The translations under genes and the position numbers were made by a program. The notes beneath the pieces were generated by a model, which was not told the DNA's origin, made no database searches, and was given only the letters and a program-made list of their open reading frames with translations. DNA of 17,347 bases from an uncultured Clostridia bacterium (GTDB lineage: Bacteria > Bacillota > Clostridia > Lachnospirales > Lachnospiraceae): positions 1 through 17,347 of the forward strand of contig CAMUFS010000022.1 in the NCBI GenBank assembly GCA_947088195.1. Direction: 5' to 3'. Position 1 is the first letter of the stretch; each line of letters opens with the position of its first letter. Of the stretch, positions 1 to 8,574 are shown in pieces.

Positions 1-2
1 TT

Positions 3-269
3 GTCCGTCCACCCTTTGGAGATTGGAATGAAGATCTAAACTGTATTGTGGATATGAATGTAGTGCTGTGGGATCTGGACCCGTTAGATTGGAAGTATAA
101 GGATACCATTCGAGTGAGGGATTATGTGGTGAGTCATGTACAGGATGGTGATATTATTCTTTTGCATGATGTATATAAAACTTCTGTGGAGGCAGCATTG
201 CAGATTGTGGATATCTTGACAGAAGAAGGATATGAATTTGTCACAGTAGAAGAGTTAATATTTGATTAG
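3..269 (+). CDS. Polysaccharide deacetylase (NodB domain), C-terminal part only
   Basis: This gene is cut by the left edge of the window; the open frame runs from base 3 to the TAG at 267-269 and gives about 88 residues. Three NodB/carbohydrate esterase 4 signatures appear in order: RPPFG near the start, WDLDPLDW in the middle, and DGDIILLHD near the end. The His of LLHD is the usual catalytic-site residue of the last CE4 motif. Such enzymes deacetylate N-acetylglucosamine or N-acetylmuramic acid in peptidoglycan or other polysaccharides, normally outside the cell. The export signal and the metal-binding motifs lie off the window. A separate promoter lies just downstream, so it is probably not co-transcribed with the next gene. 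The family call is firm; the substrate cannot be told. Confidence 0.85.
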   Translation, partial: VRPPFGDWNEDLNCIVDMNVVLWDLDPLDWKYKDTIRVRDYVVSHVQDGDIILLHDVYKTSVEAALQIVDILTEEGYEFVTVEELIFD

Positions 270-288
270 CGTGTGACACGGCAAGCCG

Positions 289-317
289 TTGACTTGTTTG
301 GCTGGGGATTCTATAAT
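289..317 (+). promoter_or_regulatory. Sigma-A-type promoter ahead of the phosphodiesterase/unknown-gene operon
   Basis: TTGACT at 289-294 and a perfect TATAAT at 312-317 are separated by 17 nt, the ideal spacing. The predicted start near 324 lies about 75 nt before the ATG at 400. No other convincing promoter is seen before 8522, so this one may drive the whole block to 8480. Identification is from sequence only. Confidence 0.75.
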
Positions 318-399
318 AGAGATATAGAAGATTTGATAAATATAGGAAGCAGATTTTATGTGAAAGTGAAGATTAAGAAAGAGGAGAATTATAAATGTT

Positions 400-1707
400 A
401 TGAAACACGCAGAATATTGCATTGTACTGTCGTTGGACGCTGTAGGTGCAAGAGATTTTGAGTTTTTAAAGGAGCAGCCTAATATTAAGAAAATTCTTGA
501 GGATGCTTCCTATTCGACGGAGGTCTCGTCGGTTTATCCTAGCATTACGTATCCTGCTCATACCAGCATAGTGACAGGACATTATCCCAATGTACATGGG
601 ATTGTAAATAATACAAAGCTGCAGCCTCGCATGGAGAAGCCAGATTGGTTTTGGAAGAGAAGGGATGTTAAGAAGAAGACATTTTATGAGGAGGCAGAGA
701 GGAATGGCATAAAAACGGCGACACTTTTATGGCCTGTGACAGGAGGTGCGCGCGTTTCTTATAATCTTCCTGAGATCCTGCCCAATCGCCCATGGCAAAA
801 TCAGGTGTTGGTTTGTATGTTAAATGGGACCATTCCATATGAATGGGAGTTGAATAAAAGGTTTGGCTCAATGAGAAAAGGAGTGAGTCAGCCGTATCTT
901 GACAATTTTGTACATGCTTCTATGCTTTATACAATAAAAGCTTATCACCCGCAGCTTATGCTTGTGCATATGACGGATGTGGATACAAACCGTCATCTAT
1001 ATGGGGTGGATTCTACTCAGGCAAGAGAGGCATTGATGCGACATGATAAAAGAATTGGAGAGCTAATTGAGCTTTTGAAGCAGGAGGGAATCTATGAAAA
1101 AACAGCGTTGTTTATTCTTGGGGATCACAGTCAGATCGATGCAGAATGGGTGCTTTATCCGAATTTCTGGCTGAGGGAGAATGGGCTGATTCAAGTGGAG
1201 AACAATAGAATAGAAAGCTTTCAAGCATATGCGCATAATTGTGATGGCTCCTGTTATATCTATGCGGCAAAGGGGCTTGGTGAAGCGGAGAAGAAAAGGA
1301 TTGTGCGGGCTGTGCAGGAGTTAAAGGAAGCTTTTCCTTGGGCGATTAAGCGTATCTATAGCAGGCGGGAGGCAGAGAAGATGGGAGCGGACGGGGGCTG
1401 TGCCTGTATGCTGGAGGCGGGAGATGGGTGGTATTTTCTTGATGAGATGGAGGTTCTTACAGCAAAGGCTGAGGTTGGCTGTGGTATGCCACATATGATG
1501 AAGGGGGTTCACGGCTATCACCCAGATTTACCAGATTATCAGACGATCTTTATCGCTTCTGGGTGTGGGATACAAAAGAAGGTACAGATTGGCAGAATGT
1601 CTCTGGTGGATGAAGGACCTACCATCGCGGCACTTTTAGGGCTGTCCTTGGGGGAGACATCTGGCAGAGCTTTGGATATTCTTGACGCCAGGGGAAGCCT
1701 ATGCTAA
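400..1707 (+). CDS. Alkaline phosphatase superfamily protein, NPP-like (type I phosphodiesterase/nucleotide pyrophosphatase)
   Basis: A 435-residue protein with the metal-binding plan of nucleotide pyrophosphatase/phosphodiesterases. Visible elements in order: D13 in the first strand (LSLDAVG), the nucleophile region YPSITYPAHTSIVTG with T50 as likely nucleophile, D193 and H199 in TDVDTNRH, D242-H243 in GDHSQ, and H371 in GVHGYHP. These match the two-zinc site of the family. There is no signal peptide or membrane segment, so it is predicted to be cytoplasmic. It would hydrolyse a phosphodiester, pyrophosphate or phosphomonoester; the substrate is unknown. The start follows GAGGAG at 381-386; an earlier ATG at 395 runs into TGA after two codons. 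It is the first gene after the promoter at 289-317 and lies 32 nt before the large unknown gene, suggesting co-transcription. Confidence 0.85.
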   Translation: MKHAEYCIVLSLDAVGARDFEFLKEQPNIKKILEDASYSTEVSSVYPSITYPAHTSIVTGHYPNVHGIVNNTKLQPRMEKPDWFWKRRDVKKKTFYEEAERNGIKTATLLWPVTGGARVSYNLPEILPNRPWQNQVLVCMLNGTIPYEWELNKRFGSMRKGVSQPYLDNFVHASMLYTIKAYHPQLMLVHMTDVDTNRHLYGVDSTQAREALMRHDKRIGELIELLKQEGIYEKTALFILGDHSQIDAEWVLYPNFWLRENGLIQVENNRIESFQAYAHNCDGSCYIYAAKGLGEAEKKRIVRAVQELKEAFPWAIKRIYSRREAEKMGADGGCACMLEAGDGWYFLDEMEVLTAKAEVGCGMPHMMKGVHGYHPDLPDYQTIFIASGCGIQKKVQIGRMSLVDEGPTIAALLGLSLGETSGRALDILDARGSLC

Positions 1708-1739
1708 ACTGAAATGTAATAGTAAAGAAGAGGTATATT

Positions 1740-4700
1740 ATGAGAGCAAAGATCAGTAAACTGTCGAAAGGAATTTTTGAAAATAATGTTCCAGAGCTGG
1801 AATTATCCATTGGAAGTATTGAAGGTTCCATCTGCACAGATGGTATCCTGTCTGGCAGCTTTCTGATTCAGAGCTTGAGCGGACAGGAAGCGAGGGGGTT
1901 TCTCTATACGGACACAGGGCGCATTGTGCTGAAGGAAGTTTCCTTTGTTGGCAAGCGGGCAGAGATTTCTTATGAGATTCATGGCAATGGCATGGCGGCT
2001 GGGGAGGAGCTTAGTGGCTGTATTTATATTGTGAGTGATGGCGGTGAGCTTAAGCTTCCCTGTAAGATTCAGGTGGAGGCACCATTTGCCATGACTTCCA
2101 TGGGAAAGATTCGCAATCTGTTTCATTTTGCTAATCTGGTTCGAAATCATTATGAGGAGGCAAAAAGGTTATTTCTCTCTTCCGATTTTGCAGATATTTT
2201 TCTGGTGGCAAATCCTCATGCGCGCGCGGTACATGAAATATTGAAAGAAAGCTCCTGTCCTGATACGGCGATGGAGGAATTTTTGGTTTCTGTTCATAAA
2301 AAGTCCAGAGTGATGCTTGCAATAGGGGAAGAACGGCAAGAGTATCCTGAATTTGAACATACGGTGGGGAATACCATTTCCATAACAAAGAGCGGCTGGG
2401 GTTATCTTCCTATTGAAATTAAAGTAGATGGGGATTTTATTAAGCTTGGGAAAAATAAGTTTACCAGTGAGGATTTTTCAGGCAAAACGTTTTCTCTTTT
2501 TTACACTGTTGAGGAAGATAAGGTTCATGCGGGAAAAAATTTTGGCAGGATTTTTATTGTCACGCCATATCAGGAGCTTTGGGTTGATATTTATGTGGAA
2601 AAATATAGGGATTCTGTAAAGCGCGTCAAGACGTTGGAGCGGAGTAGGCTGCGAAAAGAGCTGAAAAAAGGGATTTATAAACTTGCGGAGGAGTATTTTT
2701 CTTTTCGTCTACACAAGGTGAATACGGAAACATGGTGCAAGCGTTCTCTGAAACAGGTTGAGCGGTTGATTAATCAGCCGGATGCGCCGCTATTTTTGGA
2801 GCTTTTGCAGATTCATCTAGTTCTCACGCAAAAGAAGAATAAAGAAGCAGGCTTTTTGCTACAGCATATTGAGGACAGGATTTTTAGAATAAAAGAGAGA
2901 CAGCCAGAGCTTTATGCTTATTATCTTTATGTCAAAGTGTTGCATGTGCGTGATGATAGAATATTGCAGGAGACATTGATGACCGTTCGCCATCTATATG
3001 AGGGGGGAAGGGAGTCATGGCAAATTCTTTGGATTCTTATGTATTTGGATGAGGAATATGCACAGAATAAGAGTCTTAAGCTGGTCAGACTAAAGGAGCA
3101 GTATGCAAAAGGGGCCAGAAGCCCATTTCTGTATTATGAAGCTTGTGCTGTTATCAATGAGCAGCCAGAGCTTATCCGCGTCTTAAATGGCTTTGAGCTT
3201 CAGGCAGTCTGGTGGGGTGTACGACATGGCGCGCTCTCAGAGAAGGCGGGGCTTTTGATAGCAGAACAGTGTCAGCTTGAGAAAAGTGGCAATTTGGTAT
3301 TATATCGCATTTTGGAATTATTGTATGAGCAGTATAAAAATAAGCTGATTTTGGAGAGTCTTCTTTCTCTTTTTATAAGGGATCAGAGGATGGAGAAGCA
3401 ATATTTTCGATGGTATGAGGAAGGAATCATTGCCCAGTGCGGAATTGCCGGACTTTATGAGGCGTATTTAGAAACCTTCCCAGAGAACTCAAAGGAACAG
3501 ATTTCAAAGCTTGCGGCAATGTATTTTTCTTTTGATAATAACCTGCCAGATAGGGCAAAGGAAAAGTTATATGAAAATTTGTTGCGAAATGATCCAGAGA
3601 ATGGCTCTATTTTAAAAAATCACAGGGCAGCGATTGAGCAGTTTGCCATGGAACAGGCAGAGAAGGGAAATATCAATCGCAAGCTTGCTTATATATATAA
3701 GAAAGTGATAAAGCCATCTTTGTTAAATAAGGAGATGGCAAAGCATTATCCTGATATATTGATGTCTGCTTGGATACAGGCGGAGGGCAGGCAGGGAAGG
3801 ATTCTTGTTCGATATAAAGAGTGTACAAAGGAGATCGCTGTTCCTATAGAGAATGGCGGGGCATGTGTGCCACTCTATACAGATGAGGCAGCCATAATCC
3901 ATGAAGATGAAAAAGGCAGGCGTTTTTTAATTCTTCCCGTTCGTCAGGGAATTGGCTTTGCAAAGAGTATACAAAGTGCAGAGCCAGTGTTGCTGTTTCA
4001 TGAAGAGGCGATGATTCGAAGCTGTTATGAGCTTGAGAAAGGAGATATTCTTCTATGGCTCCATATCTGTGAGAAAGAGGGAATGTACCGAACAGGAGGA
4101 GCAGGCATTGAATTATATAAACAGACACTTGCGTCACCTTTTATTAGGCAATATTATAAAAACCAGCTTAGCCAGAGAATTATAGAATATTATATGGAAA
4201 ATTATGATGGGGATAAGCTGGAGGAGCAATTAAAACAGCTTGATATGGACGGCTTGCCGGTGAGGGAGCGCTTGCATCTTGTGGAGCTTATGATTGCAAG
4301 GGCCATGTATGAGGATGCTTATCAGGCACTAAGGCGGTATGGCTATGAAGAGATAGCAGTAAATCGTCTGATGAAGCTTTGTATCTATCTTCTCTGGGCA
4401 GAAGAAAGGGAAAAAGAAGAATTTCTATTAGAAATGTGTGCCAGTGTATTTTTTAGAGGAAAGTATGATGAAACCATTTTACATTATCTATTAAAGTATT
4501 ACAACAGCACAACAAAGCATATGTTGATTTTGTGGCACGCCGCCATTGATTTTTCTATAGATGCCACAGCTCTGGAGGAGCGCCTGCTTGCACAGATGTT
4601 GTTTTCTGGCAGCAATCTGGCCAATCTGATGGAGGTTTTTGAAGTATATTATAAGAAGGGTGTAAATCAAATATTAATTGGCGCATGTCTGGCGCAACAA

Positions 4701-5351
4701 GCACATGGGTATTTTGTAAAAAATCAGGCAGTGAGCGACAGGCTGTTTTATTTTATTGAACAGGAGTATATACAGCACAGAAAGGAGGTGCCGGATATTT
4801 GCAGGCTGGCGCTTCTTCGGTTCTACTCTGATCAGGAGACATTGTCAGCAGCACATATCAAGCTTGCCAAGGTGCTGATGGATGAATTTTTAGAAGAAAA
4901 TCGAAGCTTTGGTTTTTATAAGAAATTTGAAAGATATATGGAGCTTGTGCCATATCTGCGCGATAAGACGATTATAGAGTACCAGAGCAGAACAGATGAT
5001 GTGGTGGAGATTCATTATATGCTGGATACTGGGATTTCTAGCAAAAAGGTATATGAGATCAAGAAGATGGAGCGATCTTATGCATCTTTTTATGTGATGG
5101 AATTTACTTTGTTTTATGGAGAGCGGCTGCGGTACTATATTGCAGAGTGCGGGCAGGATGGAGAGCGGCTGACAAAGAAGGATACTCTGCTGATGGATAG
5201 CTTTGACACAGCAGTTAGTGAAAGTCGCTATCGTTTGCTCAATGATATCTGTGCATGTGTGGAGCTTAGAGATACTATTACCTTAAAAGAGATGATGCAG
5301 TCTTATGCAGAGAAAAAGACACTTGCGGAGGAAGGCTTTGCAATTATGTAG
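1740..5351 (+). CDS. Large protein of unknown function, DUF5717-like (Lachnospiraceae)
   Basis: A 1203-residue protein with no signal peptide or membrane segment. I read it as a mosaic. Residues about 1-290 are beta-rich, including a second Ig/MSP-like stretch at about 207-288 that ends in WVDIYVEK. Residues about 290-675 are mostly helical, in repeat-like pairs. A short beta region at about 678-755 interrupts. Residues about 760-1203 are helical again, ending in a conserved-looking tail. Size, order and neighbours match what I recall as DUF5717, a family found mainly in Lachnospiraceae; this is memory and not a search. No catalytic motif is seen, so a scaffold or binding role is inferred. 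The ATG follows AGAGG with 7 nt spacing. It is followed 52 nt later by the Hsp70-like gene. Confidence 0.75.
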   Translation: MRAKISKLSKGIFENNVPELELSIGSIEGSICTDGILSGSFLIQSLSGQEARGFLYTDTGRIVLKEVSFVGKRAEISYEIHGNGMAAGEELSGCIYIVSDGGELKLPCKIQVEAPFAMTSMGKIRNLFHFANLVRNHYEEAKRLFLSSDFADIFLVANPHARAVHEILKESSCPDTAMEEFLVSVHKKSRVMLAIGEERQEYPEFEHTVGNTISITKSGWGYLPIEIKVDGDFIKLGKNKFTSEDFSGKTFSLFYTVEEDKVHAGKNFGRIFIVTPYQELWVDIYVEKYRDSVKRVKTLERSRLRKELKKGIYKLAEEYFSFRLHKVNTETWCKRSLKQVERLINQPDAPLFLELLQIHLVLTQKKNKEAGFLLQHIEDRIFRIKERQPELYAYYLYVKVLHVRDDRILQETLMTVRHLYEGGRESWQILWILMYLDEEYAQNKSLKLVRLKEQYAKGARSPFLYYEACAVINEQPELIRVLNGFELQAVWWGVRHGALSEKAGLLIAEQCQLEKSGNLVLYRILELLYEQYKNKLILESLLSLFIRDQRMEKQYFRWYEEGIIAQCGIAGLYEAYLETFPENSKEQISKLAAMYFSFDNNLPDRAKEKLYENLLRNDPENGSILKNHRAAIEQFAMEQAEKGNINRKLAYIYKKVIKPSLLNKEMAKHYPDILMSAWIQAEGRQGRILVRYKECTKEIAVPIENGGACVPLYTDEAAIIHEDEKGRRFLILPVRQGIGFAKSIQSAEPVLLFHEEAMIRSCYELEKGDILLWLHICEKEGMYRTGGAGIELYKQTLASPFIRQYYKNQLSQRIIEYYMENYDGDKLEEQLKQLDMDGLPVRERLHLVELMIARAMYEDAYQALRRYGYEEIAVNRLMKLCIYLLWAEEREKEEFLLEMCASVFFRGKYDETILHYLLKYYNSTTKHMLILWHAAIDFSIDATALEERLLAQMLFSGSNLANLMEVFEVYYKKGVNQILIGACLAQQAHGYFVKNQAVSDRLFYFIEQEYIQHRKEVPDICRLALLRFYSDQETLSAAHIKLAKVLMDEFLEENRSFGFYKKFERYMELVPYLRDKTIIEYQSRTDDVVEIHYMLDTGISSKKVYEIKKMERSYASFYVMEFTLFYGERLRYYIAECGQDGERLTKKDTLLMDSFDTAVSESRYRLLNDICACVELRDTITLKEMMQSYAEKKTLAEEGFAIM

Positions 5352-5403
5352 ATTGGGATCTCTCTGAGAGAATGAAACAATGATAGCGTGGGGGCAGAGA
5401 AGA

Positions 5404-6468
5404 ATGCAGAAGGGATATTGGACAGCCGGGGTGGATATTGGCAGTGAGGTGACACAGGTCAGCTATATGACAGAAGGGATGACAGAGCCAGAGACGTTGG
5501 AGACACTGTTTACGACGGAGGAAAATTTATCTTATCTTAAGGATTGTCTGCTTGCCATACCAGAATTAACAGATCCTGCTGATATAACTAGCATTGATCT
5601 GGTGCTTTCCGATTTTACATTGGAGAGAGCGGAAGCGGTGGAGAAGGCATGTATGGAGCTTGGAATTGCGAGGGATGCTATCCATCTTCAAGGCAGGGAG
5701 GAGGCATGTATCTATTTTGCTTTAAACCAAGAGCGGAGTCTGTGGAATAATGATGTGGTGTTTTTTGATTTTTCACAGGAGGGGCTAATCTATCGCAATC
5801 TGCATGTACAGAGGGGAAATGCGATCATAACAGCCGAGCTTACGGTTGAGGCATTGGATCAGATGGATTTTCAAAATCCGTCCGATGAGATATTTCTGCG
5901 CCTTGCAAGAGAGCGGTTGGACAGACGGCTGATCAGTGCTGTGTACTTGGTCGGAAAAGGTTTTTTTGGCGAGGAATGGGAGAAGGAAAGCTTGCCTTAT
6001 CTCTGTAATAGGCGGCGGGTTTTTAAAGGATTGAATCTTTATACAAGAGCTGCTTCTTATGCGGCATATGACCGCATCCATGCACGGGCATTTGATCAGG
6101 TCCAGTTTTTGTGTAAAAACCGTCTGAGAGCATCTGTGATAATGCCAGTGAAGGTAAAAGAGGAGCGGCGGCTTATCTATCTGGCAAAAGCGGGTATAAA
6201 TTGGTATGAGGCGAGGGCTTTGATAGAAGCGATACCAGATGGTTTATCTGAGCTTGAGATAATACTTCGTTCATGGAATGGTAAGGAGAAGATAGAAACC
6301 ATACCCTTGAAGGAGTTTCCTAAGAGAGAAAGGCGCATGACAAGACTTGAGCTTAGCCTTGCATTTGCAAATGACAGACATGGTGTGATATTCGTGCGAG
6401 ATCTGGGTTTTGGAAGTATGGTGAAGGCGAGTGATGTATCTGTCAGAAAGGATATTGTGATCGAATAG
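5404..6468 (+). CDS. Degenerate actin/Hsp70-fold protein, DUF5716-like
   Basis: The protein has 354 residues from the chosen start. Residues 9-21 (GVDIGSEVTQVSY) resemble the phosphate-1 loop of actin/Hsp70/FtsA ATPases. VVFFDFSQEG (118-127) sits where phosphate-2 would be but lacks the glycine-rich DLGGGT. YLVGKGFFG (181-189) resembles the adenosine motif. About residues 257-354 form a beta-rich tail reminiscent of an Hsp70 substrate-binding domain. I recall this family as DUF5716, usually next to DUF5717. Nucleotide binding may be lost or altered. A longer reading from ATG 5380 is possible (362 residues). I prefer 5404 because it is preceded by the same 14 nt (GGGGGCAGAGAAGA) as the next gene's start and begins right before the fold's first strand. 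Function is unknown; a chaperone-like role is inference. Confidence 0.7.
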   Translation: MQKGYWTAGVDIGSEVTQVSYMTEGMTEPETLETLFTTEENLSYLKDCLLAIPELTDPADITSIDLVLSDFTLERAEAVEKACMELGIARDAIHLQGREEACIYFALNQERSLWNNDVVFFDFSQEGLIYRNLHVQRGNAIITAELTVEALDQMDFQNPSDEIFLRLARERLDRRLISAVYLVGKGFFGEEWEKESLPYLCNRRRVFKGLNLYTRAASYAAYDRIHARAFDQVQFLCKNRLRASVIMPVKVKEERRLIYLAKAGINWYEARALIEAIPDGLSELEIILRSWNGKEKIETIPLKEFPKRERRMTRLELSLAFANDRHGVIFVRDLGFGSMVKASDVSVRKDIVIE

Positions 6469-6502
6469 TGCACAGAAAATAAGCAGGAGGGGGCAGAGAA
6501 GA

Positions 6503-7273
6503 ATGAGTGGATTATTGCTTTGCAGCAGCAAAAGAGGAGAGAAGCCCTACGTGATAGCAGAGAGCGGGGAAGAAATCTGGTCTTTGGAAGAGCTGTGCTA
6601 TTATTTATATCAAAATATTTATCATGTGACGGAAGACTTTTTTTCACCAGAATTAATTACATATCTCAGAGAAGAGATTGCCCTTGAGGAGCTTGCCGAT
6701 AATTTGTCGGTGGGTATAAATGGCGGACATAGCTTTGCTGAGATGGTTATGATGATTTGTGAGACGGCAAATTATTATGATAAAGAAGAGCTTCTTCTTC
6801 TGAAAAACAGATTGTATGCTTTTGTGACATTAAGCCGTCCAGAACGATTAAAGCTGCTTGCAGATTCTTATATGGAGAAGCAGCGCTATGCACAGGCACT
6901 GAAGCGGTATGAGGATCTTTTGTCAGATAGAAGCAAGGAGGCATGTGAGGCCACATTTGTAGGAAGGATTCATCATAATATGGGGGTTGCATATGCGAGA
7001 ATGTTGATGTATCATGAGGCGGAGAAGCATTTTAAGAAGGCTTGTGAGCTTTTGTCATCACCTGACAGCATAAAAAAGGAGTTGCTTTTGTTATATTATC
7101 TTTCGGGGGACACCATTCGTTATAAAGAGCTTTCTGCCAGCTTTTCGGAAAAGCAGCGAGAGCAGATGGAGGAGGAGTGGATAAGGATCAAATCTTCGGC
7201 CATAGTGGGTGAAGGAAGAAGAGAAACGGTAATTGAGAATTGGAAACAGGAGTATCGCAGACAGATGTCCTGA
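6503..7273 (+). CDS. TPR-containing protein of unknown function
   Basis: A 256-residue soluble protein. The first 110 residues form a helical domain I do not recognise, opening with a short strand segment (GLLLCSSKRGEKPYVI). Two tetratricopeptide-like units follow: about 113-142 (LADSYMEKQRYAQALKRYEDLL) and about 152-185, where the MGVAYARMLMYHEAEKHFKKA pattern has the typical small and aromatic TPR positions. The last 40 residues are charged and helical. TPRs bind protein partners, and Hsp70 systems often use TPR cofactors, so its position next to an Hsp70-like gene is suggestive but not proof. AGGAGGGGG at 6485-6493 is a very strong ribosome site for ATG 6503. It starts 34 nt after the Hsp70-like gene and ends 19 nt before the membrane coiled-coil gene. 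Confidence 0.75.
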   Translation: MSGLLLCSSKRGEKPYVIAESGEEIWSLEELCYYLYQNIYHVTEDFFSPELITYLREEIALEELADNLSVGINGGHSFAEMVMMICETANYYDKEELLLLKNRLYAFVTLSRPERLKLLADSYMEKQRYAQALKRYEDLLSDRSKEACEATFVGRIHHNMGVAYARMLMYHEAEKHFKKACELLSSPDSIKKELLLLYYLSGDTIRYKELSASFSEKQREQMEEEWIRIKSSAIVGEGRRETVIENWKQEYRRQMS

Positions 7274-7292
7274 GAGTAAGTAGGAGAGTTAA

Positions 7293-8480
7293 ATGGGTTT
7301 ATTTGGCTGGTTAAAGAAAAGAAAACAAGAGAAGCTTAAAAACAAACAGACGATTGGAGAGTACCTTGATGATATGGAGCGTCCAGCACTGGTTGTGCCA
7401 GTGCCATACCGCGTCACCACAGCGGAGGAGGCAAGGGGCTTTGTGGAAAATGCACTGAGCCAGATTTGCATTGCCAACAAAGCGGTGGAGGATGCAAAGG
7501 ATGAATATGAGGGTGTCACCAATTCTTTAAAGGATGTACAGATTATCGCTGCCATACCAGAGGAGGCAAAGGCAGAGTTGGCCACCGCAGCAGAGAGAAT
7601 AAGAGAGCTAAGCGAAGAGAGGGCAAATTTTCAGAAGTCGCCCAATAAGATATCAGAAGAACAGTATCTTAAGATAGAAAGCTATGGGGATGACATCCGC
7701 GAAATGATGAAACGGCTGGATGACGATGAAAAGTATGCTGTGGTAGTAGAAAATGATATGAAGGCGCTAGAAGGAGAGAAGAGTGAGATACGCTATGAGA
7801 TAGAGGAAGCACAGGACAAGCTTGATCTCTATAAGCGCTTGATGGGCTGGGTGACGGGTGCACTCGGTGCAGTGGTGGTATTTACGGTGGTCAATATCGC
7901 GATGCTGGAGGGACAATATAATATTTGGATCTATGGGATGCTTGCCAGCATAGGGATTGCTCTGGTAGGGATTTTTGCCAAGCAGCAGGAGGAAAGGTGG
8001 GAGATGCGTTTTCAAGAGAGAAAGCTGAACCGTGCCATTAGCCTGCTCAATAAAGTAAAGGTGCGGTATGTCAATATTCGCAATAGTATTGACTACCAAC
8101 ATATGAAATATGGAGTGCAGAGTGCCTATGAGCTAAATCATATCTGGGGGCTTTATCTTGAGATGAAGCGTGAGAGGGAGATGTACCGCAATAGTTCAAG
8201 AGAGCTGCACGATGCGGAGACACATCTGATATCTATACTCTCTGAATTTCAGTTGCTCGATCCACGTATTTGGGTGCATAGAAGTGAAGCATTGCTAGAT
8301 GACAGAGAGATGGTGGAGGTGCGTCATGATTTGAATGTAAGAAGGCAGAAGCTTAGAAAAAATATGGAATATAATAAACAAGTTGCGGAGAACACGAACC
8401 AGAGTATTAAAGAGTTTGCAAAGATGAATGAGGGATTTGCAGAAGAAATTATGAGTGTGGTAAGCTTAAGTAAAGTGTGA
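7293..8480 (+). CDS. Coiled-coil membrane protein with two central transmembrane helices
   Basis: A 395-residue protein I cannot place in a named family. It opens with an amphipathic, Lys-rich segment (MGLFGWLKKRKQEKLK) that could lie on the inner membrane face. Residues about 43-183 are long charged heptad-like helices. Two hydrophobic helices follow at about 184-204 and 211-229, separated by a short outside turn (EGQYN). A second long helical, charged region runs to the end. This predicts both coiled-coil arms in the cytoplasm anchored by a hairpin in the membrane. No enzyme motif is visible. As the last gene of the block it could recruit the soluble TPR, Hsp70-like and large beta/alpha proteins to the membrane; that is inference. 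GGAGAG stands just upstream of ATG 7293. No clear terminator follows. Confidence 0.7.
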   Translation: MGLFGWLKKRKQEKLKNKQTIGEYLDDMERPALVVPVPYRVTTAEEARGFVENALSQICIANKAVEDAKDEYEGVTNSLKDVQIIAAIPEEAKAELATAAERIRELSEERANFQKSPNKISEEQYLKIESYGDDIREMMKRLDDDEKYAVVVENDMKALEGEKSEIRYEIEEAQDKLDLYKRLMGWVTGALGAVVVFTVVNIAMLEGQYNIWIYGMLASIGIALVGIFAKQQEERWEMRFQERKLNRAISLLNKVKVRYVNIRNSIDYQHMKYGVQSAYELNHIWGLYLEMKREREMYRNSSRELHDAETHLISILSEFQLLDPRIWVHRSEALLDDREMVEVRHDLNVRRQKLRKNMEYNKQVAENTNQSIKEFAKMNEGFAEEIMSVVSLSKV

Positions 8481-8521
8481 AATTCATTTATAAAAATTTG
8501 TAAACGGGTGTATATTAGTAC

Positions 8522-8550
8522 TTGACAAAGCAATTTTTTCTTTATATTAT
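8522..8550 (+). promoter_or_regulatory. Sigma-A promoter of the valS T-box leader
   Basis: A perfect TTGACA at 8522-8527 and TATTAT at 8545-8550 are separated by 17 nt. Transcription should begin near 8557, just before the T-box stem I. The distance to the valS ATG gives a leader of about 460 nt. Confidence 0.8.
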
Positions 8551-8574
8551 GTACGTATATAACAATTCTATATT

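Noticed and set aside
273..461. Short open frame after the deacetylase
   Set aside because: It overlaps the promoter and the start of the phosphodiesterase, has a cysteine- and lysine-rich random-looking product, and lacks a ribosome site.
5373..5395. TGAAAC at 5373 as a second SigV-type promoter
   Set aside because: No CGTC lies 16-17 nt downstream.
8481..8521. Possible terminator after the coiled-coil gene
   Set aside because: Only a 5-bp A/T stem could be formed, with no proper T run.
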